Shown piece after piece: positions 28,623-37,487 of a DNA stretch of 38,352 nt (positions are counted from its first letter, which is position 1; each line of letters opens with the position of its first letter). The stretch comes from Candidatus Azambacteria bacterium RIFCSPLOWO2_01_FULL_46_26 (lineage in GTDB: Bacteria > Patescibacteriota > Minisyncoccia > UBA9936). Position numbers and translations under genes: made by a program. The DNA lies in contig MEYT01000036.1 of NCBI GenBank assembly GCA_001774105.1, positions 1-38,352 on the forward strand, in the 5' to 3' direction. Under the pieces are notes generated by a model, which was not told where the DNA came from, did no database searches, and worked only from the letters and a program-made list of their open reading frames with translations.

Positions 28623-29489
28623 TCAAATTCCAAAAAGAGTCCGTGCGTTCAGAGTGGTTTGACGGGCGACTTCTTCAAAAGAAACCCCTTTCAATTCGGC
28701 GATCTTTTTTGCCGCTTCTTCAACGTAAAGCGGCTCGTTTCTTTTTCCCCGGTACGGAACCGGCGCGACGTAAGGCGCGTCGGTCTCAACCATTATCTTT
28801 TCAAGCGGCGCGATTTTAATCACCTCGTTCCAGTCCTTGACGAAAGTGATGACGCCGGTAAAAGAAATCAAAAAATCCAATTCAAACAATATTTCCGCCT
28901 CGTTCAACGTTCCGGCGAAAAAATGATTGACCCCTTTCAGTTTCGGCTCTTTCTTTTTGGCTTCTTTCAAAATCGCGAGCATGTCCTGATAAGCGTCTTT
29001 TTGGCCGAAAGACGAGTCCCTGCAGTGAATTATCGCCGGCTTTTTGGCTTTAGCCGCCAATTCAAGATGTTTCGCGAATATTTCTTTTTGTTTTTCTTGC
29101 GCCCGCGCCTTTTCCCCCTCGCTTAAGTCCTTAAGATGAAAATAATCAAGGCCGGTTTCGCCAACGGCAACGGCTTTCGGATTTTTCGCCAGCTCCGAAT
29201 ATTTTTCAAAATCAAACTCTTCGGCTTTCGTTTTAAATTTTACGAGTTCGTCAAGTTCCGAAGAATCGTAATGGCCTTCAAGCAAATGAATCGGATGAAG
29301 GCCGACTGCGGCATAGACCCCTTCCTCGTAATTTTGAGCCATTCTTATGGCCCGCTCGGAAGTGGAATACTGGGAGCCGACATTAATCAACCAGACGCCC
29401 GCCTTAAGCGCGCGCTCAATCACTTCTTTCCCGTCCTCTTTGAAGGCCGAAAAATTCACGTGTGTATGAGTGTCTATGAGTTTTGGCAT
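28623..29489 (-). CDS. tatD: TatD family metal-dependent DNase/hydrolase
   Basis: A 288-residue TIM-barrel amidohydrolase-superfamily nuclease. Metal ligands are visible in LIDTHTHVNF (residues 5-14), AVGETGLDYF (about 106-115), AIIHCRDSS (about 149-157), the His of GVNHFFAGT and VETDAPYVAP (about 233-242). Bacterial TatD proteins have 3'-5' exonuclease activity in DNA repair and quality control; the exact substrate here is unproven. Two small insertions (for example FKTKAEEFDFEKYSELAKN) make it slightly longer than E. coli TatD. It follows metG by 3 bases, a common pairing. Confidence 0.93.
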   Translation of the reverse strand: MPKLIDTHTHVNFSAFKEDGKEVIERALKAGVWLINVGSQYSTSERAIRMAQNYEEGVYAAVGLHPIHLLEGHYDSSELDELVKFKTKAEEFDFEKYSELAKNPKAVAVGETGLDYFHLKDLSEGEKARAQEKQKEIFAKHLELAAKAKKPAIIHCRDSSFGQKDAYQDMLAILKEAKKKEPKLKGVNHFFAGTLNEAEILFELDFLISFTGVITFVKDWNEVIKIAPLEKIMVETDAPYVAPVPYRGKRNEPLYVEEAAKKIAELKGVSFEEVARQTTLNARTLFGI

Positions 29490-29492
29490 GAT

Positions 29493-30980
29493 TTATTTAG
29501 GCAATCTCGGAAATAATGACGCTTGTTTTTTAATCGCAAATTTATTGTCCCACTCGTCTTTCGCGGTTTTTTCAATACCCAATTGCTCAAAAATTTTGTC
29601 CGCGGTCTTGGGCATAAACGGCTCCAAAAGCCACGCGATATGCGCGAGGGAAGTTAAAAGGTTAAGCATCGCCTGATCGAACTCTTTCTCCTTGCCCTGT
29701 TTCAGCAACTCCCACGGTTTTTCTTTGTCAACATATTCGTCGCAAAAACCGATAAGCCGCCAGATTGTTTCAAGCGCCTCGTTAAATTTCATTTCGGCCA
29801 AGTGCTTTTCGTAGTTCTCCCAAGCCCTGTCTATTATTTCCCGAACGTCGGCTGAAATTTTTAATTCCTTTTTGGCGGTTCTTTTTTCCGCCAAAGTCAG
29901 GACGCGCGCGACAAGATTTCCCAGGCCGTTGGCAAGGTCGGCATTATACCGCTCCTCAAACTTCTCGAAAGTAAAATCGCCGTCCTCGGTCGGAGGAATT
30001 TCCCGCAGAAGATAATATCTCGCCGCGTCCGCGCCATATTTTTTAATAACCTCAAAAGGATCAATCACGTTGCCCAATGTCTTTGACATTTTTTGGCCGC
30101 CGGAAGTGATAAAGCCGTGAACGAAAAGATTTTTCGGCAAGGGAAGCCCGGCCGAAAGAAGCATCGCCAGCCAGATTAAAGCGTGAAATCTCAAAATGTC
30201 TTTGCCAATAATGTGAACATCGGCCGGCCAATATTTCTGAAAATTCTCGCCGTCCTCCGCATACCCAAGAAGAGAAATGTAGTTCACGAGGGCGTCGCTC
30301 CAAACGTATATCGTGTGAGTCGGGTCGTCGGGAACCGGAATACCCCACGAAAGGTCTTTGGAAGGCCTTGAAAAACTCACATCTTCAACTCCCTCGGCGA
30401 TGAACGAAAGAATTTCGTTTTTTCGCCCGGCCGGAACGATTTTAAATTCCTCGGTTCGGATGATTGACTCCAATTCGTTCGCGTAGCGCGAAAGCCGGAA
30501 AAAATAATTTTCTTCCTCAATTGTTTCCGGTTCTTTAAAATGAATCGGGCATTTTCCGTCTTTCAATTCCGAGGACTTCATAAACGCCTCATGCCCCACG
30601 CAGTAAAGCCCTTTGTAATTGGCCTTGTAAATATCCCCTTTGTTTACCAGTTTTCGCCACATTTTTTCAACTGCCGGCCAGTGCCTTTTTTGGTCCGTGG
30701 TGCGGACAAAATCGTTGTTGGAAATATTTAAGGCGCCGGCCAATTCTTTAAATTTGGCCGCGGTTTCATCAACGAACTCTCCAACCGGTTTTCCCGCCTT
30801 TTCCGCGGCTTCAACAATCTTCCGGCCGTGCTCATCGGTTCCGGTCAAAAAGAAAACATCGTCTCCTTTAAGCCGCTTCCAGCGAGCCAAAACATCCGCC
30901 TGCGCCAATTCCAGCGCGTATCCGATATGCGGCAGGGCGTTCACATAAGCAATTGAAGTGGTGATATAAAATTTGCCCAT
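29493..30980 (-). CDS. metG: Methionyl-tRNA synthetase
   Basis: A class I synthetase that charges tRNA-Met. The start at 30980 (MGKFYITTSIAYVNALPHIG) puts the HIGH-like PHIG at residues 17-20 in the normal place; an in-frame start 17 codons upstream adds unrelated sequence. LTGTDEHG, VYVWSDALVNYI and KMSKTLGNVIDP (about 296-307) are diagnostic. At 495 residues it has the catalytic and anticodon domains but no C-terminal EMAP/Trbp111 domain. The Cys knuckle is reduced to one C-x-H-type region (GLYCVGHEAF). No SD. It is followed by tatD at 3 bases. Confidence 0.96.
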   Translation of the reverse strand: MGKFYITTSIAYVNALPHIGYALELAQADVLARWKRLKGDDVFFLTGTDEHGRKIVEAAEKAGKPVGEFVDETAAKFKELAGALNISNNDFVRTTDQKRHWPAVEKMWRKLVNKGDIYKANYKGLYCVGHEAFMKSSELKDGKCPIHFKEPETIEEENYFFRLSRYANELESIIRTEEFKIVPAGRKNEILSFIAEGVEDVSFSRPSKDLSWGIPVPDDPTHTIYVWSDALVNYISLLGYAEDGENFQKYWPADVHIIGKDILRFHALIWLAMLLSAGLPLPKNLFVHGFITSGGQKMSKTLGNVIDPFEVIKKYGADAARYYLLREIPPTEDGDFTFEKFEERYNADLANGLGNLVARVLTLAEKRTAKKELKISADVREIIDRAWENYEKHLAEMKFNEALETIWRLIGFCDEYVDKEKPWELLKQGKEKEFDQAMLNLLTSLAHIAWLLEPFMPKTADKIFEQLGIEKTAKDEWDNKFAIKKQASLFPRLPK

Positions 30981-31039
30981 TTTATAGAAATTTTTGAGCT
31001 CCACTTTGGGGCGAAAAAAATTTCGCAACAAAATGGAGC

Positions 31040-31141
31040 ACCCAGCACATAAATTTACATTTGTCGCAACTACAAACTATGATTATTTCTAGGTAGCCAT
31101 TGTTTATACCTCGCCGACTATTGTAAATTTATGTGCTGGGT
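31040..31141. repeat. 102-bp element with 20-bp perfect terminal inverted repeats (E3)
   Basis: The arms ACCCAGCACATAAATTTACA (31040-31059) and its complement (31122-31141) are perfect. A further 7 bp (AACAAAA at 31027-31033 with TTTTGTT at 31147-31153) can pair outside them. The 62-base interior has only a weak GGTA/TACC hairpin and no open frame. It separates rsmI (stop at 31155) from metG. Confidence 0.85.
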
Positions 31142-31154
31142 AAAGGTTTTGTTA

Positions 31155-31868
31155 TCAAAAATCCTGCGCCTGCGGCTTAGATTTTTGAACAAAGCCCTTT
31201 ACAACAATCACAAACTCTCCCAATATTTTATCAGTTTTCAGCGATTCAATCACTTTTTCGGGATTGCCACGATAGGTCGTTTCAAACTTTTTTGTCAGTT
31301 CGCGGCAGACGACGAGATTCGCATCCGGCGCGAAATTTTTGACTTCTTCAAACGCTTTCAAAATCCGATGAGGCGATTCGTAAAAAACAACGATTCTTTT
31401 TTTCGCTTCCTCGGCCAAATTCCGGAAAAAGGTCTGCCGTCCCTTTTTGTGTGGCGGAAATCCCAGAAACAAGAATTCATCTGCCGGAAAACCGGAAATA
31501 GAAAGTGCGGCGATAAGCGCGCAAGGCCCGGGAACGGAAACAATTTTTACTTCGTTTCCAAACCTTTCAACAACCGCCTCAACCAGCTTCCCGCCCGGGT
31601 CGGAAATTCCGGGCGTGCCCGCGTCGGACACATACGCGAGATTTTTGCCGCTTTCAAGCAGCTCAATAATTTGTTCCGTTTTTGCCGCTCCCGAATGCTG
31701 AAAATAACTTAGAGTCGGGGTCTTGATGTCGTATCGTTCCAAAAGTTTTTTCGTAACCCGCGTGTCTTCGCAAACAATCATATCAACCTCTTTCAAAATC
31801 CGCAAAACCCTCAAAGAAACATCTTCAAGATTGCCTATCGGCGTGGCGACAATATATAATGTAGTCAT
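31155..31868 (-). CDS. rsmI: 16S rRNA 2'-O-methyltransferase RsmI
   Basis: A SAM-dependent enzyme that methylates the 2'-O of C1402 in 16S rRNA (E. coli numbering). The N-terminus MTTLYIVATPIGNLEDVSLR at 31868 is diagnostic, with CEDTRVTKKLLERY, YVSDAGTPGISDPG, VPGPCALIAALSISG and FYESPHRI following in the usual order; 237 residues is slightly short of E. coli RsmI. An in-frame start six codons upstream would overlap the divergent gene. The start codon abuts the start codon of the divergent gene, so there is no leader space. Confidence 0.94.
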   Translation of the reverse strand: MTTLYIVATPIGNLEDVSLRVLRILKEVDMIVCEDTRVTKKLLERYDIKTPTLSYFQHSGAAKTEQIIELLESGKNLAYVSDAGTPGISDPGGKLVEAVVERFGNEVKIVSVPGPCALIAALSISGFPADEFLFLGFPPHKKGRQTFFRNLAEEAKKRIVVFYESPHRILKAFEEVKNFAPDANLVVCRELTKKFETTYRGNPEKVIESLKTDKILGEFVIVVKGFVQKSKPQAQDF

Positions 31869-32318
31869 ATGATTCTCACTCCTCATGTTTTAACCGGCGC
31901 CCTAATCGGCGCGCAAACAACGAATCCCCTTGCCGCGTTTGTTTTCGGCCTCGTTTCACATTATCTGATAGACAAAATTCCCCATTGGGATTACGACATC
32001 AAAAAAATTGAAGAAAAATCCGGCGGCGGTAAAGTCATAACGCAATGGCTGAAAATCGGATTTGACCTCTCGCTTCCTTTTTTCATTATGGGATTTCTCG
32101 CGCCAAACGAACAAATTTTAAAACTTTCATTACTCGGCGCGGCTGGCGCGACATTGCCGGATTTTCTCGTGTATCTCAGTTGGCGATTTCCAATGAAAAT
32201 TTTAACCGCTCACGCCAAATTTCACGACAAAAACCACTCAAAAATAAAATTAGGCCTCTTGGCCGGCCCGGTGAGTTATCTCGCGATTATTTTCCTTTTC
32301 CTCCTTCTTTATCCTTAA
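31869..32318 (+). CDS. YdjM/DUF457-like membrane protein (putative metal-dependent hydrolase)
   Basis: A 149-residue protein with three or four membrane helices. HVLTGALIGAQ at the N-terminus and LVSHYLIDKIPHWDYD (about residues 28-43) resemble the HxxxG...HxxxDxxPH pattern of the YdjM/DUF457 membrane-bound hydrolase-like family; a further His-rich stretch is AHAKFHDKNHSK (about 114-125). The biochemical role is not established. Its ATG directly abuts the rsmI start on the other strand and no SD can exist, so a leaderless message is likely. It is convergent with the AI-2E family gene, 8 bases away. Confidence 0.7.
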   Translation: MILTPHVLTGALIGAQTTNPLAAFVFGLVSHYLIDKIPHWDYDIKKIEEKSGGGKVITQWLKIGFDLSLPFFIMGFLAPNEQILKLSLLGAAGATLPDFLVYLSWRFPMKILTAHAKFHDKNHSKIKLGLLAGPVSYLAIIFLFLLLYP

Positions 32319-32325
32319 AATCGCT

Positions 32326-33348
32326 TTAGGCCTCAATCTTCCTCTTTTCAAAATCGCTCCAAAACTCGCCAAGCATCGCGGCAACGGGAACGCTGATCAG
32401 CATCCCAAGAATTCCGCCCAAGCGGAATCCTATCAGCAGGGACAAAATTACCACCACCGGACTCAAGCCGACAATCTTGCGCATCACCTGCGGAACAATC
32501 ACATGATTCTCAAACTGCTGAATAATAACGAACAAAAGCAAAACCATCGCTCCCAAAAACAAATCCTGAACCGCCGCCAGCAGCACGGCGATTGTTCCGG
32601 AAATCAACACCCCAACAATCGGCATCAATTCGGCAATGCCGGCAATGATGGCCAAAACCAGGGCGTATTTTACGCCCAAGAGCAAAAGCCCAATATAAAC
32701 CGCCACGCCGACAACAAAGCCGAGCAAAAGCTGGCCCTGTGCCCACCGGCCGATTTTTCTTTTTGAGCGAGTCCAGAGATCCATCACATACTCTTCATAA
32801 TGAAGAGGGGTGAGCGCTCTCAAAAAATTATCAATGCCGCGCGGTTGGATTGAAAGATAAAACGAGATGACGACGGTCAGAACCAAAGAAGTAATGCCGC
32901 CGAAAACGGCTATCACCGCCTCTAAGCTGTTGGAAGCAACCAGACCCAAACTGCCTTCCAGTTGCCGCAGGAAACCTTTCAGGGTCTCTGTTAAATTTTG
33001 TTCGGTGGCCGGCTGAATCGTCCGGATAAAGGAGTTGATTTTTTCAACATAAGCCGGCATTACGGCGGAAAGTTCCCGGATCTCCATCAAAAGCACGGGG
33101 ACGATCAAATAAACAAGAAAACCGATGAAGCCGAAAGCAGTCAGATAGACTGCCAAAACCGTGAAAATTCTGGAAACGCCTTTTTTTTCAAACCATTGCG
33201 CCAGAGGGTCAATGGCCGAGGCAATGACCAGAGCCAAAAACAAAATTGCCGCGATGTCGCGCACGGCGTAAAGAAAAACAATCAATAAAAAAACGAGTAA
33301 AATTCTGAAAATCGTCGGCCAAGAAATTTCGATTGTTCTTTTTTCCAT
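32326..33348 (-). CDS. AI-2E family transporter (PerM-like)
   Basis: A 340-residue polytopic membrane protein. An N-terminal pair of helices, a soluble amphipathic stretch (about residues 95-150), then GRWAQGQLLLGFVVGVAVYI, ELMPIVGVLISGTIAVLLA, FENHVIVPQVMRKIVGLSP and GGILGMLISVPVAAM are typical. Members export diverse small molecules or act as antiporters; autoinducer-2 export is proven for few, so the substrate is open. It lies 23 bases after the M16 peptidase gene on the same strand. Confidence 0.9.
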   Translation of the reverse strand: MEKRTIEISWPTIFRILLVFLLIVFLYAVRDIAAILFLALVIASAIDPLAQWFEKKGVSRIFTVLAVYLTAFGFIGFLVYLIVPVLLMEIRELSAVMPAYVEKINSFIRTIQPATEQNLTETLKGFLRQLEGSLGLVASNSLEAVIAVFGGITSLVLTVVISFYLSIQPRGIDNFLRALTPLHYEEYVMDLWTRSKRKIGRWAQGQLLLGFVVGVAVYIGLLLLGVKYALVLAIIAGIAELMPIVGVLISGTIAVLLAAVQDLFLGAMVLLLFVIIQQFENHVIVPQVMRKIVGLSPVVVILSLLIGFRLGGILGMLISVPVAAMLGEFWSDFEKRKIEA

Positions 33349-33371
33349 ATACCTTAATTATATCCTTTCTT

Positions 33372-34637
33372 TCATATTTTTAACAACTTCTGAAATTCTC
33401 TATCGTCTTTAAGCGGCCCGATTAAGGCCAAATTCAGCTTGGACGGGTGGAAAATATCCCGGGCGACTCTTAAGATGTCTTTCCGGCTGACGGCGTTGAT
33501 TTTCCTCAAAATTTGTTCGGGCTTCAAAATTTTATTGAGAGCGATTTCCTGCTCGCCGACGAATTCTGCCCAATCGTCGGAACTTTCAAAAGCCAGAAGC
33601 ATTTTCCCTTTAAAATAATCTTTTGCTTTTTTCAGTTCCTCGGCGGTCACGCCCTTGTCGCGGACGAGCCGAAACTCTCTTAAAATCGCGACAATCGCGT
33701 CTTTGACTTTTTCGTTGTTAACGCCGGCCCTGACCGCCAAAAAACCGGTGTCGCTTGAGTTGTCAACCATTGAGCCGATGTAATAAGCCAGGCCCTTTTT
33801 TTCTCTGATCGTAACCCAGAGCCGGGAGCTCATTGACCCGCCCAGAATTGACGACAAAACAGACAGGGCGTATTTTCTCGGGTCAAAAACATTATAAGCC
33901 CGAACGCCGAGGCAAAAATGGGTCTGTTCGGTTTTTTTGTAAAAAATCAGATTTTCCGGTTTTGACTGCTTTTCAATAACCGGTGCTTTGCTTTTCGGTT
34001 CCCCTTTCCTGATTTTTGAAAAATAATGTTCAATTTTATTCAAAATGTTTTTTTCGTCGAATTTTCCGGCAACCGTAACGACAATGTTGTCGGCAACATA
34101 CTGATTGTGAAAATATTGAACCAATTCCGGCCGCTTTAATTTTGAAATAACCTCTTTTTTACCGAGGATCTCCCAGCCGGCCGGCTGATCGCCGTAAAGC
34201 AGGCGGTCGAAAAGCACGCCGGTGTAATGGCTGGGCATGTCGTTGTACATGTTAATTTCTTCAATAATCACTCCCCGCTCCCGCTCGATTTCTTTCGGAT
34301 TGAACGTTGAATTGAGCAGAATGTCTGAAACAATGTCAAGAGCCAAATCAAGATGGTTGAAGTCCGCCTTAACCCAGTAGCCGGTCCGTTCGTCGCCGGT
34401 AAAAGCGTTGTGTTCGGCGCCCACCCGGTCAAGCTCGGTGGAAATTTGCAGGGCGGTCGGCCGCTTCTTCGTCCCCTTGAACATTACATGCTCCAAAAAA
34501 TGCGACAGCCCGTTTATTTCCCTTGTTTCGTATTTTGAGCCGGTCCCGACCAAAACCAAAACCGTAACGCTCCGCACATCCTTCATCGGCACGGTAATCA
34601 CGCGCAATCCGTTTTTTAACGTGGTTTTATGAAACAT
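33372..34637 (-). CDS. M16 family zinc peptidase
   Basis: A 421-residue insulinase-like peptidase of the mitochondrial-processing-peptidase beta type. The inverted zinc motif HFLEH (residues 46-50) within GLSHFLEHVMFKGT and the downstream Glu of RGVIIEEINMYND (about 120-132) form the active site; LGGSMSSRLWVTIREKKGLAY is the conserved C-domain segment. It should be a soluble cytoplasmic protein since no signal peptide is seen. The start overlaps the end of glyS by 11 bases, implying coupled translation. Confidence 0.93.
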   Translation of the reverse strand: MFHKTTLKNGLRVITVPMKDVRSVTVLVLVGTGSKYETREINGLSHFLEHVMFKGTKKRPTALQISTELDRVGAEHNAFTGDERTGYWVKADFNHLDLALDIVSDILLNSTFNPKEIERERGVIIEEINMYNDMPSHYTGVLFDRLLYGDQPAGWEILGKKEVISKLKRPELVQYFHNQYVADNIVVTVAGKFDEKNILNKIEHYFSKIRKGEPKSKAPVIEKQSKPENLIFYKKTEQTHFCLGVRAYNVFDPRKYALSVLSSILGGSMSSRLWVTIREKKGLAYYIGSMVDNSSDTGFLAVRAGVNNEKVKDAIVAILREFRLVRDKGVTAEELKKAKDYFKGKMLLAFESSDDWAEFVGEQEIALNKILKPEQILRKINAVSRKDILRVARDIFHPSKLNLALIGPLKDDREFQKLLKI

Positions 34638-35934
34638 GTTTTTTAAAATATTCCGTTAAATCTCCTACTTTCATTCTCTCCTGCTTCATCGTATCTCTAT
34701 CCCGAACCGTAACCGTATCGTCTTCAAGCGTTTCAAAATCAACCGTTACGCAAAAGGGCGTGCCGATTTCGTCTTGGCGGCGGTAGCGCTTGCCGATGTT
34801 GCCGATGTCATCCCAGCTCACCATAAAACTTTGTTTAAGATTTTCATAAATCGTCTTTGCTTTCTCACCAAGTTGAGGTTTGTTGGCTAACAGAGGAAAT
34901 ACCGCAACCTTGTAAGGCGCAAGAACCGGCGGCAAAGATAAATAAACTCTTTGCTCGCCCTTAACTTCTTCCTCTTTATAATGCTCGCTCAAAACCGCCA
35001 AAAACGTCCGGTCAACCCCGAAAGTCGGCTCTATCACGTGAGGGATAAATCGTTCTTTTTTCTCCTCATCAAAGTAACTCAAGTCCTGCCCGCTCGCTTC
35101 CTGATGATTTTTCAGGTCAAAGTCGCCTCTGTAAGCGATGCCGTATAGTTCGTCTTTTTTGAAAGGAAAATTATAGTCAATGTCAACCGTTCTTTTTGAA
35201 TAATGCGCCCGGTCTTCCGCCGGCACTTCCCGAAACGTTAAATTCGCGTCGCTCAAGCCGATCATTCTCAGCCATTTTTTCATCTCTGAAAGCCAATACT
35301 CAAATTGTTTTTCCCATTCGCCCTCCTTAATAAAATACTCTATTTCCATCTGCTCAAACTCGCGCGTTCGGAAAATAAAATTTCCGGGAGTGATTTCGTT
35401 GCGGAACGCCTTGCCGATTTGCGCCAAACCGAAGGGGATTTTCGGGTGGAGCGAATCGTTGATATTCTTAAAATTTACGAACATCCCTTGAGCCGTCTCC
35501 GGACGCAGATAAGTCAAACCGGTTTCATCCTCAACCGGCCCCAAAAAGGTCTTAAGCATTGTGTTGAACTGCCGCGGCTCGGAAAGCGCGCCGCCGCATT
35601 CGGGGCATTTCTTTCCGTCAACGTGGTCTGCCCGAAATCTTTTTTTGCATTTTTTGCACTCAACCAGCATATCCGAAAATCCCTTCTCGTGCCCCGAGGC
35701 CTGCCAGACCTTGCGGTTCATAATCAAAGCCGCGTCAACGCCGAACATGTCGTCCCGCTTATGAACAAAAAAGTCCCACCAAAGCGCTTTAATGTTATTT
35801 TTAAGCTCAACGCCCAAAGGCCCGTAATCCCAGGAATTGGCCAGCCCGCCGTAAATGTCCGAGCCCGGATACACAAACCCGCGCCGTTTGCACAGCGAAA
35901 CGATTTTGTCCATTTTGTCGGCAATTTTTTCCAT
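34627..35934 (-). CDS. glyS: Glycyl-tRNA synthetase (dimeric, archaeal/eukaryote-type)
   Basis: A class II synthetase in one polypeptide of about 435 residues, unlike the two-subunit glyQ/glyS enzyme of most bacteria. SLCKRRGFVYPGSDIYGGLA opens the catalytic domain, with a zinc ribbon CKKC/CPEC (about residues 91-112), motif 2 FRNEITPGNFIFRTREFEQM and motif 3 EPTFGVDRTFLAVL. The C-terminal anticodon domain starts near VLAPYKVAVFPLL. The start at 35934 is preferred because GAGGAA lies 7 bases upstream; an earlier ATG adds five residues. It overlaps the M16 gene by 11 bases. Confidence 0.95.
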   Translation of the reverse strand: MEKIADKMDKIVSLCKRRGFVYPGSDIYGGLANSWDYGPLGVELKNNIKALWWDFFVHKRDDMFGVDAALIMNRKVWQASGHEKGFSDMLVECKKCKKRFRADHVDGKKCPECGGALSEPRQFNTMLKTFLGPVEDETGLTYLRPETAQGMFVNFKNINDSLHPKIPFGLAQIGKAFRNEITPGNFIFRTREFEQMEIEYFIKEGEWEKQFEYWLSEMKKWLRMIGLSDANLTFREVPAEDRAHYSKRTVDIDYNFPFKKDELYGIAYRGDFDLKNHQEASGQDLSYFDEEKKERFIPHVIEPTFGVDRTFLAVLSEHYKEEEVKGEQRVYLSLPPVLAPYKVAVFPLLANKPQLGEKAKTIYENLKQSFMVSWDDIGNIGKRYRRQDEIGTPFCVTVDFETLEDDTVTVRDRDTMKQERMKVGDLTEYFKKHVS

Positions 35935-35969
35935 ATCGTTATTCCTCATCTTACCTGAAAATTTTCCCT

Positions 35970-35997
35970 TTGTCCAAGCCGCAAAGCGTGTTATTAT
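35970..35997 (+). promoter_or_regulatory. Promoter giving a near-leaderless message for the sugar dehydrogenase gene
   Basis: TTGTCC (35970-35975), a 16-base spacer and TATTAT (35992-35997). The predicted start (about 36004) is within a few bases of the ATG at 36007. Confidence 0.55.
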
Positions 35998-36006
35998 ATG
36001 TGTGAA

Positions 36007-37233
36007 ATGAAGAAATATGCCGTCATTTTTATTTTCATTTTTCTTTTAGTCGCGGGCGCGTGGCTTGGATATTTTTATTGGCAAAATTTGCGAGGGTTAG
36101 GGCCGGCGTTGAAACCGCCGCCCGAAGATATTGCCAAACTCCTGCCGCCTGAAAAATCGGCACAAGTTCCGCCGGCAATAAACGAAACCGAATTTCCTTT
36201 AAAATTGCCGGCTGGTTTTAAAATCTCCATTTTCGCCAAAGGCCTCGAAAGTCCCAGAGTTATGACGTATGACCCGGCGGGAAATATCGTCGTGAGCATT
36301 CCGGCGCAGGGAAAAGTCGTCGCCTTGCCGGACAAAAATAGCGACGGCGTTGCCGACGAAGTTGTTACTGTAATTGACGGCCTGAACCGGCCGCACGGCT
36401 TGGCAACGCGATGCACTGAAAAATGCGAATTTTTTATTGCGGAATCAAACCAAGTGGCCTACTACGACTATAATACAAAAAATTTAAAAACGTTTAACAA
36501 AAGAAAAATTATTGACTTGCCGAGCGGCGGCAACCACATCACAAGAACTATTCTTTTCATGCCAAGCCCGAATGACCATAAACTTTTAACTTCCGTCGGC
36601 TCAACCTGCAATGTTTGTGAAGAAAATGACTGGCTAAGGGCGAAAATTTTAATTTCAAACGCCGACGGCGGCGATTTGAAAACTTTCGCGTCCGGACTTC
36701 GCAATTCCGTGTTTATGACCATTCATCCGGTAACCGGAAAAATCTGGGCAACGGAAATGGGGCGCGATTTATTGGGCGATAATTTGCCGCCGGATGAAAT
36801 AAACATTGTTGAAGAAGGTAAAGATTACGGTTGGCCCTATTTTTACGGAAAAGACATCAGAGACGCGGCGTTTGAACCGGATGTTATGTTTGAACAAAAT
36901 CCCGATCGCTTCGGCAGTCACATTGACATACCGGCGCATTCCGCGCCTCTCGGCCTCGCGTTCATTCCCGAGGAAGGATGGCCGCAGGAGTATTGGCACA
37001 ACCTGCTTGTCGCCTACCACGGCTCATGGAACAGAACCGTTCCGACCGGCTACAAAATCGTCCGTTACAAATTAGACGCGCAAGGCAACTATTTAGGAGA
37101 AGAAGATTTTATTTCCGGCTGGCTCACGAACGAGGGCGCGCTCGGAAGGCCGGTTGACATCCTTGTCCAACCCGGCGGCATTATTTATGTCTCGGACGAC
37201 AAAGCCGGAGTGATTTACAAAATCACGCGCTAA
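36007..37233 (+). CDS. Membrane-anchored PQQ-dependent sugar dehydrogenase-like beta-propeller protein
   Basis: A 408-residue protein with one N-terminal membrane helix (about residues 4-24) and a six-blade glucose/sorbosone dehydrogenase domain outside the membrane: GFKISIFAKGLESPRVMTYD, DGLNRPHGLA, GLRNSVFMTIHP, GRDLLGDNLPPDEIN, DYGWPYFYG, HSAPLGLAFIP, YHGSWNR and GRPVDILVQPGG match the family. Enzymes of this fold oxidise sugars with PQQ and pass electrons to acceptors, but many homologues lack proven activity and no PQQ genes are here. Cys residues in TRCTEKCEFF and STCNVCEEND could form disulfides. The start follows a promoter so closely that the message is probably leaderless. Confidence 0.85.
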   Translation: MKKYAVIFIFIFLLVAGAWLGYFYWQNLRGLGPALKPPPEDIAKLLPPEKSAQVPPAINETEFPLKLPAGFKISIFAKGLESPRVMTYDPAGNIVVSIPAQGKVVALPDKNSDGVADEVVTVIDGLNRPHGLATRCTEKCEFFIAESNQVAYYDYNTKNLKTFNKRKIIDLPSGGNHITRTILFMPSPNDHKLLTSVGSTCNVCEENDWLRAKILISNADGGDLKTFASGLRNSVFMTIHPVTGKIWATEMGRDLLGDNLPPDEINIVEEGKDYGWPYFYGKDIRDAAFEPDVMFEQNPDRFGSHIDIPAHSAPLGLAFIPEEGWPQEYWHNLLVAYHGSWNRTVPTGYKIVRYKLDAQGNYLGEEDFISGWLTNEGALGRPVDILVQPGGIIYVSDDKAGVIYKITR

Positions 37234-37300
37234 ATTTAATTTGACCGAAAAACAAAACTTTGGTATCGTATTTTTGCATTCCTCTGTCCCTCAAGCCCTC

Positions 37301-37365
37301 GGGCCGTTAGAAATTTAATGGCCCGGAATTCTTACAAACTATAATAGATCAATTTCTAACGGCCC
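37301..37365. repeat. 65-bp inverted repeat overlapping the 5' end of tRNA-Arg (E4)
   Basis: The arms 37301-37315 (GGGCCGTTAGAAATT) and 37351-37365 are perfectly complementary. The right arm includes the first four bases of tRNA-Arg. The left arm can pair alternatively with GGCCCG at 37320-37325. A TATAAT (37340-37345) inside the loop is a likely -10 box of the tRNA. Confidence 0.8.
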
Positions 37366-37433
37366 TCGTAGTTCAACGGATAGAACAGCACACTCCTAAC
37401 GTGCGGATCGAGGTTCAATTCCTCGCGAGGGCA
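37362..37433 (+). tRNA. tRNA-Arg (anticodon CCT)
   Basis: Acceptor stem GCCCTCG/CGAGGGC with discriminator A, D stem GTTC/GAAC, anticodon arm GCACA-CTCCTAA-CGTGC with anticodon CCT, and T-arm CGAGG-TTCAATT-CCTCG fold as a full 72-base tRNA. The last anticodon-stem pair is A-C. The CCA end is not encoded (CAT follows), unlike the neighbouring tRNA-Ala. Confidence 0.93.
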
Positions 37434-37487
37434 CATAGTAAAATGAATAAAAAATTAAAACAGACTCGGTATATCATATAATTACTA

